From: Macquaria australasica
Lineage: Eukaryota; Chordata; Actinopteri; Centrarchiformes; Percichthyidae
Length of the DNA stretch: 64,000 bases
Reading direction: 5' to 3'
Assembly (NCBI GenBank): GCA_005408345.1
Contig: SEMN01000352.1
Span: 434,001-498,000, forward strand
The position numbers and the translations under genes were made by a program. The first letter of the stretch is position 1; every line of letters starts with the position of its first letter. Positions 10,851-24,740 of this stretch are shown here, piece after piece. A model generated the notes under the pieces. The model saw only the letters and a list, made by a program, of their open reading frames with translations. It was not told the origin of the DNA and did no database searches.

Positions 10851-13395
10851 ACACCTGTTGCGCTGCCCCCAAGTGCCCCTTCTTCAGGCTTAACTGAACA
10901 TTGTAGTACCCTAATCCTAAAAACATGTGCAGCACAGGAGATGAACCCCTGTCTCTGGTGTCAAAGTAAAAGATCATTACACTACCAGATTTGGAAAAAA
11001 CTATGCCAGTGAACATAATCCAGGCAGCAGTAATGTTCACTCCAGGCAAATAAACATATTTTGTAGGAGACAAGGTTGAGTAGTGATGCCACTGTTGTGA
11101 GGAAACTGTTGCTGATACAGTGAAACCAGGGTTAGAGGTCATACAGGTGGCCTTCATCCTGCCCTTATTGACTGTGCAACCTGCAGTGGTATGAAGCAGA
11201 AACATGAGCCTGTGATGCGTGATGATCGATAGAATCGAATTAGCTGCGATACACTGACTGGACACAGGAAGGGGATCCTCTGCTGGGTATTCTTGATTAG
11301 ATTGAAGATGTTCTCATCTCATTTAAGGCTGCTACAGATGGCTGTTCCCAGGTTGCCTCTCGTAAATGTCAAAACTTGGTTGATGGTAGCTCCCAAAGCC
11401 AGTTTTAACTATGAGATGTTTGTCTGGCAAAGAACCGCTGAGAATTGAGCCAAGCTGTTGGAAGCCAGACCTCTCAGCAAACTATGGCGAGTGGTTTATG
11501 TTAACAATAAGCAATGCTGTGTTTTGAATCTTAAGCTCTCATTTTCTGTACCTCATATATGTAAACTTGGTGTTTTAGGTCTAAAACACAGCTGAGCAAC
11601 TTCAAGGCCCGTTCTTGCCTTTAAATTTATTGAGAACCTGATTTTTGTGGGTCATTTAGTCAAGGAAAACATTAATTGGTGCCATGCTGCACTGCTCTCT
11701 GGTGCGGCACATCTCAAAACGGAGGCTACAGATTTATCAACATATCTGTCCTGCTGCCTTCAGATGGCTGCAGGGATTTAGTTAACTGAAGAAGGTTTTT
11801 ATACAGTATAAAGCTACTGTAAATGCATACAGCTGTACCATTGTTCTTACTTGAACAACATTAAACTTTAAATTTGACGCCAATTTAAACACATCTACTG
11901 GTTAGAGAGGATTTAATTAAAATACTTTACATTTTAAGCATGATTCTGTTATTTCTTAAGTATTTGGTTTGTTCTTGTTGATAAAATCACCACTGTGGCC
12001 ACAGAGTTCGCACCAGAACCAGAGGTGGTTTTGAGGTGTCTGTTTTCACCAAAATACCAACAACTCGCTTTGTGCTGCCTCATTTGAATGAACCTCCCAC
12101 ATGTTAGCGCCTCTCTTCCCACCTGTGCACCATGTGCTCTGTGCTGGGCACGAAAACACCACACAGACGGGCAAAGCGAATTTCAAGGTCGGAGCGCTGC
12201 TTGTGCTGGTTGTTGCGCCGCCACAAAAATAGGACCCCTAAAGCAAAACCCAAGAACAGACTAGTTGCACTCTTTTGAATGAGGTTGCAATGGGGCGGGA
12301 AGAGCTTACATTGTTTTCAATGAGCTCTTGTCAATCACCTGCAGATCTGTTCACCTTTTTCCGAAACCGACACACCACGGTGAGCAAAGCAACATTCGTG
12401 GGCTGGAAGGTTTGTTCCAGAACACACAACCAATTTTGTAATGTGATCCTGGTGACAATTATTTGCAGTGGAGTGGGCTGTTTGTCCACTCATAGCGCTG
12501 ATACGGCTCCGAGGCAGCTGTTCAAATTAACTCTGATGGGTGAGGACTTAATATAAACATTGGTACTGTTGATTTTTCTAGGGCCAAATGAACACTGTCA
12601 GGGTCATTGTTCAGAGGGACCCAACTACTGCTAACACTCTAAAGGATAATACCAATGTCATTTTATTTTTGCTACATTCACCATTAATGCGATGGATTTG
12701 CTGCAGTTTGAAGCTTGTACTGTCTGTTCTGCTAAAGGTTTACCTTATCTGTTACAAAGAGCTGCTTGAAAGATGAACATGATCCATCGTTTTTAATGAG
12801 ATGGCTATATTTTGTAAAAACGAAAATCAACATCTAACATAAAACTTTCCAGAGGGTGAGCTGCCCACCAGACTTCAGCCAAATGTCTAACAATAATACT
12901 GTGAATAAAAAAGAACAAACTTTCTTGGCAGAGAAAATAACAGCATCAGTTTTAAGCTTGATGGGAATACCATTCTGCTTAATTAAATCACGTTGAACAC
13001 ACCGAGTGGCTACGTGCAGCCAGAAAAGTGGCGAGTCAAACTGAACCGAATATGCTGAACTGGATAAGTGAGTTTGAGTCTACATTAGTATCCTCTGAAG
13101 AGCGGATTCTTTGAATAGATCACACAGCAGCAGATGCTTGCTCGTTGGCTGTAGTAATACCTCCCTTCTCCAACCCATTCCTTCCTCAAAACTCCACTCT
13201 CTCTAGAGAATCAGCTCTACTTCATACCTGGGCCTGCACAACGGCTCCGTGCTGGAGACTTTCGAGAGAAAATCTTGCCAGGAGTTTCTGTCTCCAATAA
13301 CTTTTCTTTTTGTCCAGTTCTTGAATTATTTAAAAGGGAAGTTGAGGCCCTGTTTCTGCATTCAAACTTTTTCTCTCTGTGCTGCTGGTGGAGGG

Positions 13396-13428
13396 GAAGG
13401 AGGAGGAGGAGGAGGAGGAGGAGGAGGC
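13396..13428 (+). repeat. (GGA)n trinucleotide repeat
   Basis: Eleven GGA/AGG units inside a short Gly/Arg-coding shadow frame. Purine-only strand with G-quadruplex potential. Confidence 0.85.
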
Positions 13429-15456
13429 GGTGGCTGTTTCGGGTGTCTGCAATATGTTATTTTCTCTCAGCCATGCCACAAGCTGGGTATCTGCACCCAG
13501 AGCTTAGCATTAGAATTAAGGTTGCAGATATTAAAATGATTAATTCAGCCTCACAAAGCCAAGCTCTCATTTAGCCCGACCACTTTTATGTTGCTCTCCT
13601 CTCCCCTGCTCATACTGAAAATGCCCTATTCGTGCAGATGTTCCATTATGAGCAGGCATGATGATGGCAACACAGAGAGGGTGTGTGTGTGTCTGTTTGA
13701 AAATGATAAAGCTTCTGGGAGGAGAAGGAGACAAGGAAGGGAGTAAAGGAGGAAGAGAGAGCATGAGGAGAGTGATGGCTGTGTGAATTCAGGACCTCCG
13801 ACTGTCAGCTCAAACACAATTCACAGACCTGTTCTCCCCCACGTGAACAATGCACAGCCCAGCATCCCTTTTCACATGCTCTACAATGGTGTTGTCTTCC
13901 ACAGCCAGCCAAATGACCAACCATTCAGCCGTTTTTCCTGGCCTTTTCCCTTTTTTAGAAAGAAGAACACAAACATAACACAAGCTAACACAAGTCTCTT
14001 TCTAGTGCTTATGTGTAGCACCCTCTGAGGAACACATACACATGCAATACATAGGAAGCAGGAGGACAGAAGACATCCAATCAGCATTGATAAAGCATTG
14101 ATGGTAAACTGTACATTGCATTTTTCTTGGCGTAGATGCTCAATTGTGGGTATGAGTCCCATAATTGGTCCCCTTGACCATCACCATTCTGAGATTATTG
14201 ATGCTGGAAGGTGACTGGAGGTTGGCATCAGCGTCAGGAGGTGGAGGCAGTGTGCTACAGCTAATTGGACTGATAAAGTGGATGGTGGGGGAGAGGAAAT
14301 TTAGGCTCACTTTGTTGGATGAAGTGAACCAGGAAGTAGTTGGACATTAAGGCGCGGCTGGGAGACGTGCCATTGACTGCTATATGAGCTGCAAAGTTAG
14401 CACTACTGCTAGCAGTACTACTACTACTGCTAGCATTATCTAGCGCCCCTGCAGAACTACGTAAAGAAATCATGACACAAAGTCTGAAACTTGCTCCTCA
14501 TTTTGTTGTTGTTTTTTTTACCAAGGAGAGGAAACAAACTAGTATTTTTAGTGGAGCTCTGTTAATGACTGTTGCATCGAAGTTGTTGGAGCAGTGTCTC
14601 ACAATCAAAGGAGAATGTGTCCCCGACCTGTAGCCTTGTCTGACCCACTTCTCCTCTGTGCTGCACATTCACTCTCCTAATTGCCCACCTGTGGGCATCC
14701 TAATTGGCTTAGTACACTGGTTTTAATCAGGGAGAGTACCACGATTAAGACCCCAAGACTGCCTCCACAAAGCTAAGACACGGCAAGGAAGCAGAGCTAG
14801 AGAAAGCCGGAGAGAGAAAGAGAGGGACTTACCGCACCGACAGAGTCAGAAATGACTGCTTAGTAAATGAAAACAAAGTACTTGTGGCATTTTGAGCCAC
14901 CTCACACACAAGCGAGTACTTAATGATGCACATTAAAGCAGAGATTTATTAAGGAATCTGTAGAAGGCCATTAGCTACGCCTTTGATTTATTCATCGGGG
15001 ACTGAAGCAGCACAATAAATATGGAAATAACTCCTGGCCTTTTCAGACCACAGCTCTGGGGAACACCCGACCAGAATAAGAATTTGGATCCAGAGGGTGT
15101 CGATATCTTGTTTGGAGATGAGCTCATGATAGCTAGTTAGAGGTTTCTGTCCGTGCAGACATAATCACTGATGGCAGAGGACTGCAATAAATTCACTCTG
15201 CTTCAATCCACTCTGCACACACATGGAAATCTTTGCAAACAGACGCTCACACACACAAAATGTTAACGCGTAATGAAAATGTAATTATGTATAATGCAAT
15301 TCATAATGCTAGTTTTTCTCTGTCTCTGTGCCAAGTGAGCCAAATGCAAGAAATTCATTCATTTGTTCGGATGTATATAAAGTCAAGGTCAAGTGGAGAC
15401 AAGACTACGTCCCTCAAACTAAACCAGCTGTCAGTATTTTCCGTCTCTCTCGCTAT

Positions 15457-15483
15457 ATCTATATATATATATATATATATATA
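15457..15483 (+). repeat. (AT)n microsatellite
   Basis: ctatatctatat followed by about 10 AT units. The flanks cgctatatct occur on both sides, so it is slightly palindromic. Confidence 0.85.
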
Positions 15484-16177
15484 CGCTATATCTGTCATAG
15501 ATAACTGCAATTCAAATATCACAGAAAGGGGATTTGTGGGATTTCACCTAAGATTTATCATCTTGTAGCTGTTATTGCTTATAAGCTGATCAGGCCAAAG
15601 GAAATAGTTTAACATCTGTGTATGTAATTAACCAAGGTTTAATTAAGGGTTGAGAGCTTCTGTCCCTTTTTTTTTTTTTTTAAGCCTATCCTGTCCTTGC
15701 ATTGTTTGTACTGTATGTACAATATGCATACACTCTGCAGCTCCTACACTGTTATTTATTATCAGTGATGTTCAATACCTATCTTCAAAGGTTATTTTTT
15801 GAAGAAGTGTTATAATTAACTCTTTTGTTTTACCCACTTTGCCACAGCCTGCTTCATTTTCTCTACTTTGGTTACTGATTAACTGCATTTCCCAGAACAA
15901 CCCCTCAGACAATAAGTGTTAATTCTTTGCATGGAGAACCCTTATTCAAAAGGAACATGTCTTGTGATTGCATTGCATTCTGGTCTGTTGTGGCTACAGT
16001 TTGTGTACAAAAATGGCATCTCTGCCTCTTTAACAATGGATTTTTTCCCCTGTATGATCTTTGAATGTTAATGTGACATGATGAGTCTAGACTAAAATGG
16101 ACTGACACCATATTTTGACATTTACTGAAATATTTTTGTGTTGTCACAATCATAAAAGAATTATGGTAAGCCTATAT

Positions 16178-16262
16178 TTCAAAGCTGCACTAATCAAATT
16201 TTTTTTTTATTCCAACAAAGGATCAAATGACTATGTGTCACTTGTCTTAGTTTGGTAAAAAG
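16178..16262 (+). repeat. R2 family fragment (5' end)
   Basis: aaagctgcactaatcaaa, a T run, then caacaaaggatcaaatgac and tatgtgtcac match the start of the 31735 copy. The remainder is absent. Confidence 0.5.
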
Positions 16263-18639
16263 GAGACACTTGAATTCAGAAGGCTTAAGGTTGTATTTTA
16301 CTGTTTAATAAGCAGCTGCTGTTGCTGCTGTTGCTGCTGAACTGAACAGGAACTAAAACTTAAAGGAATAGCCTGCTTGAGTGTGACATTGCATTTAATG
16401 GAGTTAAATTCTTGTGCACTGATGTTTGAGTTGAATGGTCTCCAAATGACCACCCCAGATTAATTTTATTTCATGTCTTTTGATGTTTAAATAGCCAACA
16501 TGTTCACCGCAACAACCACCTTATGTGCAATATAAAAGCAAAAGTACAGATTCACTGTAATATGAGAGGTCATGCTAATGCAACACACACTGCAATCAAG
16601 TTTTTGATATTACTGAAGCAGTAAAATGATCCGTTTGGTGTTTATGAACGACTCAAATGTAATTCTAGAAAACCTTTGGTCTGCTTTTAATCATTGAAGG
16701 AGCTGTAAGTTCCCAACCAGAACCTTATCCTCGGCTCTATCACAAACGATATCTTTTCCCGCGTCACAAGTTCACTCTTTATAGAGCAATACATCACTGT
16801 GACAGATCTCATCACTGAACAGGGGCAGGGCAAGTGCTTCCTTTTGTTTCTACCAAACCGGATAACTGCCTGTCACTTGTATGTGAACTGAACTGCTGCA
16901 CTTTGGCATTCAGAAGTTTGATGTTACACTATAACAGCCAAGTTCGACTCCTTATTATCCTGTTGCATGAAATGTATGCCAGATAAATGATGGATGTGTG
17001 GGTGAAATGGGAACTTTTACACTAGCCAACATTTTACTGTATACTGTTTAGGTTCAACATTTGAGCTACATTACACACAGATACACAGATAAGTTGCTTT
17101 TAGCTGTGATCATGTATGACATCTTGCTAAAGCACAAAGCACAGCTGCAAATGTCAATAGTAACAGAAACAGCAGGAATGCAAAGGGCACTAGCACTTTT
17201 ACATCAATTAGATGTTACTACGCAACTATCTAATTAGCAGCTAAGCTAAAGTAATAGGGAGAGGGTAACACTGTTGAACATGAAGGTATCTCAGCCTCTG
17301 CTGCTTCCATTTCAACCATTTTTTTAACACTCTCAAAAAAATAAGAGCAAATTCCCATAATATAGAAGAAACAGTTATGAGTCCCACAACTGTATGGAAG
17401 TGTAATACTAAATTGCTGGAGTACCCATTTATCAATGTATTTGGACCTTCAGGTGCTTCTATTTTCCTATCTATCACTAAAAGTTAGTGATATGGCTCAG
17501 CGTGTTTTTAAAAATACATCCTACTGTAGTGACCACAGATTCACCCACCATCTGTAGTATCAAGTGAAATCCGGAAGTCTCATACTCATCTGATCTGACT
17601 GAGCTACAGTGGGATCAATGTGTGACCTCTCGGCTGATGAACAAACTCACTGTGTTGCTCTTCAAGTGAGCTTTCATGAGGATCTGAAGAATTGTCTTTT
17701 GAATCTTCTTACCCCTCATGCTGCAAGTTGCATCACATATTGCGTATTGGACTGTGTACAGTGCATCTTTATGTTTGTCTTTCACAGCTACTCGCCGTCT
17801 ATGCATCAATCCCAGAGGACCGAGCAGTGCTCTCTATGCACGTTCCTTGCAGTCATTTGCATTATGTGTGTGGGGGCGTGTCTCGTGATGCCGTAGCCTA
17901 CAGAGGATCTCCTCTGAGTCTGGTGCTTCTACTTCTAACACTCCACGTATCTTGCCATATGTCTCTGAATACATTCGCACACCTGCAAACTGTACATGCA
18001 CAAACAATCACAAAGCCCATCCAGCTCATATACACACACACACCTACAAGCTTTCCCCTTTTCCCTTTGCCTCTGAGGAAATCTAAATAATAATTCTGTG
18101 TGTAATAATGCCAGTAATGCCAATCCACACCGGAGCGAGCGTAGAGTGTCCTGCGGGAGTGCTGCCTCGCACGCACATCAAAGCCATAATATAGATATTG
18201 GCATCCAGGAAGGCTGCTGTGTTTGTCTATATGTGTCTATTACATACAGTGATGTGGAACCAGAATCCTACAGGGCATAAACCTAACTCTGCAATAATCA
18301 GATGAATCCTGCATTGTTAGGGGCTTCTTGTGTTTTTCTGGAGTATCAAGCCTCAAGATATACGCCGTCCTTTGATCAGGATCATATGGCTCCAGACATG
18401 AAAGTCTCATTTAATCGTTAAGAAGCTGAACATGTTATTTACCTGTGAAAATGCACACAGGGAAAGAGACAGACGATACTATTTTGTTCAACATTCAACC
18501 GAGAAAAGAATGTGTTTTGGAATTCATATTTGTAGGCATGATCAGTCTGACGTTTAACTCCAGCAGACAGAGAGCTTCAAAGCAATACAGTCACAAAGCA
18601 CAAATATCTACAAATGCACACCAAAGGGCCAAAAATGTA

Positions 18640-18641
<2 letters not shown>

Positions 18642-18729
<88 letters not shown>
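18642..18729 (+). repeat. (AC)n microsatellite, 88 bp
   Basis: Uninterrupted run of about 43 AC units, the longest perfect CA tract in the window. Confidence 0.95.
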
Positions 18730-18731
<2 letters not shown>

Positions 18732-19035
18732 ATAACTGATAACTGTCCCCTGGTTCAGATATCATTGTTGAGGCAAATTGTAATATCAAAAACAAACAAT
18801 AGACCTGCAATTTCAAATAGACTGAGGGAGGGGATGTGAACATATTTACACAGAGCTCCATGCACGGTGGCTACATATCTCTAAGCCACTGCTGATGCAG
18901 ATAGAATTTACCAACATTGCACTGTGAGTGCATGTTTACATATGCATATGCAAACGCCACATGAGTCTCCACAGCCACCGCTAGCTCCTAGGAATAGGAA
19001 AGGATCCAGCTGTTGCCCTTGGCTACAGATTAATA

Positions 19036-19036
<1 letters not shown>

Positions 19037-19071
<35 letters not shown>
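19037..19071 (+). repeat. (GT)n microsatellite
   Basis: GT run with one GC interruption near its start. Confidence 0.9.
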
Positions 19072-19073
<2 letters not shown>

Positions 19074-19749
19074 GTACATAAATGTGTTAAAGAGCCATAT
19101 CTATCTCTCAAACACCTGTGATCCACTCTCTAATACCCCCCACTTCCTTTATGCACATAGAGCGAGCTTGAAATAAATTCATAGGGAGAATTCATTCCAG
19201 TACAAAGTTTGCAATCTTCTTTTTGGGTTTTGTAGCTCTGAACTATGACTGTCACACCTGAGCATGTGTGAGGCACCGCAGGAATGATTTCACAGCATCA
19301 CAATGCACATATTGATTTGTGAAGATGGATTATGGACAATATGTATAGCAAGATCAATGAGATCAAAGCCAGGTAAGCTCCTGAATATAATGCAGGGGTC
19401 ATAATCTGCCATTATTCATCTTAAATGCAGACACGATTATGGAAGTTTACTCAACATAGTTATGGTGCCAGAATACTTACTGCAGGAGGGAAGGTGTTTA
19501 CAACACACTTGAAAAGCGTTTTGCAGACAGAAAGAAAGTCTCATGTTCCCCTTAAATTTTTGGGATCCAATTTGCTAATTTCTCAGTCCAAATTTAACTT
19601 AATCAATAAACATTAGAATGTCACATTTTATTCTTTTCTCCTCAAGGTTTTAACTTCCTTAAAAGCTAATTGTTTCACCTTGGATTGAAGCACTTCAGCC
19701 TACAGAGGGGAATCAGGGGGGAAAAAAAGCTGCACCGAACATGAGAAAA

Positions 19750-20270
19750 CAACTCTACCATGCTAGCAGTGTTGTGAGGCTTAAACGCAGTGGTGCTTTG
19801 AGATGAATGCTAATGTCAGCATGCTAAGATGCTCACAATGATGATGTTTAGCAGGTATAACGTTTACAATGTTCCCCATCTTAGTTTAGCCTGTTGTCCA
19901 CCAGATGTTAAGATATTTCATTGGATAGGTAAAAAAAGGTTTGACCTGCTGGTGGCACTAGATGAAAAGTCAGAAGATCACCAAAGTTGTTAGGGTTCAT
20001 GCTCTGGGCACCATGAATGTCTGTACCAAATTGGCCATCCAACAGTTGTTGAGACATTTCACTAGACAACAAAAATGTCACCCTGCTGGTGGTGCTAGAG
20101 GAAGAGTCAGGGGATCACGAAAGTCAGTAAGATTCGTCCTCTGGGGACCAAGAATGTCTGGTCAAAGTTTCATGGCAATCCCATCCAATAGTTGGATGGA
20201 ATGAACCAGATCAAATGTCTGGACTGAAGGGGTGGATAGACCGAGCGACAGACGACATCGCCATCCAGAG
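19750..20270 (-). repeat. Interspersed repeat family R1 (ATGAATCCTACTGACTTTGG type), inverted copy
   Basis: The reverse complement reads gtccccagaggacgaatctt, actgactttcgtgatcccct, gaaatgtctcaacaactgtt, an AAACTAAGATGGGGAAC block and repeated GCATGCTGAC/GCTAGCATG blocks. These match 24231-24740 and 26999-27515 in the same order. No reading frame. Probably a non-autonomous element. Two sub-blocks (about 19950-20060 and 20060-20200) resemble each other, so the family has an internal duplication. Confidence 0.7.
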
Positions 20271-22495
20271 AGCCACAAACAAACCAGAGCAACTTATACT
20301 GTTTAGAGGCCTTTCTCCATTTGAAATCTAAAGGATTCATTGTCATTTAAAACTCAATCATCATTATGATCATAATCATGATCAAAAGCTCACACATACC
20401 CTCTTCCTCTTTATCCTCCTCGTCATCACCATCATAATCGCTATTATCAACAGCAAATTTATCTCCTTCAGATCCTCCATCTCTTCCTCCTCCTGATCTT
20501 CATATCTGCCTCCATCATTACTTTTTCATGTCATCTTCGTGTCGCATGCAGAAAGCCTCAAAGTCACCTTTATCCTGCAGATCAAAGCTGCCATCAGTGA
20601 TTGAAGACCAGTGACTGATTTTTTTGGCCTTCACTGAGTTAAAATGGCCTCATTGTGTGGAAGAAGTGGGCTGACAGCAACAACACATAGCACCCCAGTG
20701 ATTGCGCTCCATTTCATCATGCATGTGCTTTGTTGGTGTCAGTTGAACTACTATAGACTTGCAGATAGATTTTTAACAGTCGAAATGAGAATCGTTGACT
20801 GATTAGTTATGGGTGCATTGTTGATTCTTGAGCTGTCAATGAATGGAGTGTGGCGGGCGTCTCTGACTCAGAACGGGTGCCTGGAGCTGGAGATCCTCAT
20901 CGCACTCCATTAATTGACAGCAACTGCAAGCCCATTTTAACTGTTACAATATTTTGCTGCCAGAGTAGAGAAGTGTAATTGCACTACGCTGCACATCTTT
21001 CATAAAGCATTTCTTTGTATTTTTGACAATGTAAATCCAGGTATAAAAACCCTTATCCCTATCTATCTCAAAGGAGGAGATGTACTGTAGATATGAGAGG
21101 GATTTTAAGATGTTACACCGCTGAGATTGCACAATATTGGCTGCAACTTAATATCCTGAAGATCCTTGCTATTTTACAGATGTGTGGAAGTTTATCATCT
21201 TCTCTCTGTATGTGCCTGCAGCAGTGCACTGAACATCATAAAAAGAGATTTCATATGTATAAGACAGGAGTAGCATATTCAGGGAGAAAACACTTTCATA
21301 TTGTATTTGAATAAAAAAGCCCTACGTTCTTTAACCCTACATGTCCAGTCACACCAGCATTTAAAGCAACAGAATTTCACAGCTAAACCATTTTTGATGG
21401 ACTTGCTGCAATCAGTGGATTTGCTAGGGGGGCAAACTAAATCCCCTCAAAACTTTGACAAGTGAACTTTGAACTGGAACTTCCGGAGGTCTGTTCCAGG
21501 GGTAAGAAAACCTCGTTCAAAATCCCATTTACATTTGTAATAACACAAACAGTAAAAATCCAGCCTTGGAACGTACCCTTACTCAACAGTATGTTGTGTG
21601 ATTCACTCCATGTGTCTAGATGAGGACAGTCATAAAAATAAAAAAAAAGATCTAATATTGATGTTTATTAAATATTTCTGTTTTAGTGGTGTTTGGTGAA
21701 CACCAGTTCCCATTAACCCTAGACCATCGCAAATTAAATGTCATGGCTCGACAAAAAGGATGATTCCATGGATGGGTTAAGGGGATGTAGATGTTAAATG
21801 TTTTAGACAGCAAAGATTGCAGCTAAAAAGTTGGGGAAATGACTTTAGAAGAAAGTGTTGGTGAATATTATGGATGGGGTCAAAACCAAGTGACAGTGAT
21901 GTAAGTACCCATGTAGCTGCACTGGTAAATTTTCATGGGAGCCATTGCTTTTTTCCATGCCAACAAAGTAAATGTTGTTTAACTTTGTTAAAATCACAAA
22001 GGTATCAATATCTATGGTGGCTGCCAATTTGTCTTCGAATATGGAGCGTAAACCCGAGGAACATGTTTCATTTGTTTTTAGAAAGATGAAAGATTGCACT
22101 GAGAACTGGCGAGTCCTGAAGTAAGAAATGTAGGAAGCTATTGTAGCTTGTTTGGTGTGTTGCAACAGACACATTTATATAATCTGTGTCAGAGTATAAA
22201 CTGCTCCACAAAAGAAGGTTATTTTGCAGGAAATTTAGACAGGAGTCGATCGTACAAATGTCTTTTGAATAAGCGTGAACTTGTTGTCCTGTTAGTGACC
22301 AAGCTAATGAGCTAGCTTCGAGAAAGAGAAACCCCCCTTCAGTAACTCTTTATTGAATTAAATGATGTGCAGCCCTGAGAACAAAATGCCAGGGGGAGTA
22401 AATGGCCCAGCACAGAGAAAGTAGAAGCTCTGTCAGCGACTGACTAGCGCTAGCATGTTCCCAGCTGACTAGTGTGTTAGCCGTTAGCTCGCCAG

Positions 22496-22641
22496 CTACC
22501 CAGCAAACAATTTTCGGTTCCTGAGGGTTCTCTAAAGTTTTTATTTTTTATTTTTATTTTTTTTAAAACCTTCACTCTAAAGGTTTTTTCTAAATAACCT
22601 TCAGGGAACGTTCCCTAAGGGTTTACCTGTTTTCTGGGTAG
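22496..22641. mobile_element. Short inverted-repeat element (MITE-like), 146 bp
   Basis: The ends are CTACCCAGCAAACA (22496-22509) and TGTTTTCTGGGTAG (22628-22641), inverted copies matching at 13 of 14. The interior holds the perfect palindrome AGGGAACGTTCCCT (22603-22616) next to a T-rich stretch. No clear target duplication. No coding capacity, so non-autonomous if mobile. Confidence 0.6.
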
Positions 22642-23144
22642 TTTACCAACCAGCCCTGCTAGCAGTCACTAAGTTTCTACAACCACATATTTCACTGTGC
22701 CACTTTCTGGAGTGACAGAGCCTTTAAAATATGGTGGATTCAATTTTTAGCACTTTTCCAACAAAGATGGAGTTATCTACAGTCTTATGTCAGCTCTGAT
22801 GAAGTCTGATTTCACTCATTTTGTTACTCTGTGGTTATCCTGCACTACTCATAAAAGTGAAAATACCTCTGCTGAAGAAGAGGAAGCTACTGTTTTCAGC
22901 CTCCAGTCTTTGCTGGAATGATTCAACCGTATCTGCTGTAGGTGTCAGAGCCAACCTGCTGGTGTCAGGTGGGTTACATTTCACAGGTTAACCTGATAAC
23001 CCGCCAACAACCCTCTCAGGATTTGCTGTCACATTCAATTACCCCACCTGAGTGAAAGTGGGTTTGTATGTGAAAGCAAGACGGAAAGAGAGAATATAGT
23101 GCTGAAAGGAAAGATTGATTGTCTGTTTGCTTGTCTGTTGTTTG

Positions 23145-23149
<5 letters not shown>

Positions 23150-23181
<32 letters not shown>
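23150..23181 (+). repeat. (GT)n microsatellite
   Basis: About 16 uninterrupted GT units after a tctgtttgcttg-type degenerate stretch. Confidence 0.9.
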
Positions 23182-23183
<2 letters not shown>

Positions 23184-24230
23184 AATTCATGTGCATCCAC
23201 GCCTACATGAGGCACATCCCAGCGGTGTGTAAAAATGCTGTCAGGAAGTTAACGTGATTTGCACTGGTGCCTTTGAAGTTGTTTGTGTCATCCTCATCAC
23301 ACTGTGATTCTTCATCATTCAGCCGTGTGTTTGACCTGCACTGGCATATGAAAACCAGCTTTCTCGTGTCACATCTATCGTATCAGAGTTACGTGTGGAA
23401 GACTGATCAGGAGTACTTTTGATAGTCTGCGACAGTGAAGGATATCCACTTGTTGGAATAACCATGAGGTTGGTGACAAGGAATCCTCTTTAACCTTCAC
23501 CATGAATCTCTTTAATCTCAGTCATCTGTGTTGTAGCTTTTGCTGCACATAACCTCATAACTTTTTATATTAGCTAAGATAATCCATTTTAAGAGAAGAC
23601 TAAATCCAAAATTGTAATGGACTGTACAGTGGAAATGTGTATAGTCTACATGTCGGCCAGATGCTTATTAAAGAATCATGAAAAGTGGCTTAAAAGAGTA
23701 ATAACGTGACAGGGGGTTGAAATGATGCAACAAATAAAGCAAGCTATAATCAAGTGAAGAGATTTCTTAATGTAACATATCTCCAAATTACATATAAACC
23801 ACGACAATGAAGAAGAGACAGCGGAACTGCTTCCAGTACCTTAGAAAGATTTAGGGTGTGTTAACTTCATTCACATACACTAAGTATATTATATCCAAAG
23901 AGAAAGGATGTTCCCTACAGTATGTTTGGAGAGCTGCGATGAAATGAGTACAAACTACAGCCTGGACTGACACTCAGGTTTCGCTATTTCTGTGTATGTT
24001 CTATGAATAATGGCAAAGGTGCAGAGAGGTCCAACATTTCCCCTTATCCCTTTTGGACCAAAGTTACACAAACTACAATTGTTGCCATTGCCAAAATATC
24101 TAACCCTGCAGGTAAACAGGTTATCAAAAGTGTGCGTTATCAAGTTGTTTGTAATAGAATATTCTGCTACACTAAAGAATGTCTGAAAGGAACATTTCAC
24201 CCAAAATGTATTTTTGGTTTTTAGCCCCTT

Positions 24231-24740
24231 AAGGGATGACAGTGTATGTTGGTTGGTCGGTCCACCACTTTGGTCCAGACAGAAATATCTCAACAGCTTT
24301 TGGGTGGATTGCCTTGAAAGTTTGTACATACATTCATTGTCTCCAGAGGATGAATCCTACTGACTTTGGCGATCCCCTGACTTTTCATCTAGCGCCACCT
24401 TGAGCTTAATATTTAGGGTTTTTTGTGAAATGTCTCAACAACTGTTGGATGGATGCCGTGAAATTTGGTACAAACATTCACATTCCTCTCATGATAAATT
24501 GTAATCACTTCGGTGATTCTCATCATCAGGTCAAAAATCTCCTTTGTCTAATAGTAGTAGTAAGCATGCTAACATGCTAAACTTAGATGGTGGCCATTGT
24601 AAACATTGCCTGCTAAATATCGGCATGCTAGCATTGTCATTGTGAGCATGTTAGCATGCTAACATTATCATTTTGCTCACAACACCACATAAGTACAGCC
24701 TCACAGAGCCTCTAGTATGGCTGTAGACTCTTAGTCTTGT
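24231..24740 (+). repeat. Interspersed repeat family R1, plus-strand copy
   Basis: Contains ccaccactttggtccagac, atgaatcctactgactttgg, gatcccctgacttttcatct, agcgccacc, gaaatgtctcaacaactgtt and then a run of AACATGCTAA, GTTAGCATGCTAAC motifs ending gctgtagactcttagtcttg. Nearly full length compared with the other copies in the window. Confidence 0.75.

Larger units (their letters stand above)
10851..16177. other. Non-coding; candidate regulatory blocks at 14640-14770 and 14935-15115
   Basis: No frame has recognisable protein similarity. Notable: paired TCCTAATTG sites at 14675 and 14698 around GCCCACCTGTGGGC; a palindrome-rich stretch (ACTGCTAGCAGT) at about 14405; and an AT-rich block with aataaatatggaaataactc near 15015. 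Confidence 0.35.
16263..19749. other. Non-coding
   Basis: Contains a short CTG/TTG stretch near 16315-16340 and the (AC)n and (GT)n runs listed separately. I see no gene or RNA. Confidence 0.5.
20271..24230. other. Non-coding; holds the 22496-22641 inverted-repeat element
   Basis: A CTC/ATC-rich stretch at 20395-20520 and a (GT)n at 23150 are the only other structures. Open frames are short and lack family signatures. Confidence 0.5.

Noticed and set aside
12170..12560. Possible gene or MITE in a more complex stretch
   Set aside because: No inverted ends, no second copy in the window and no recognisable protein; nothing supportable.
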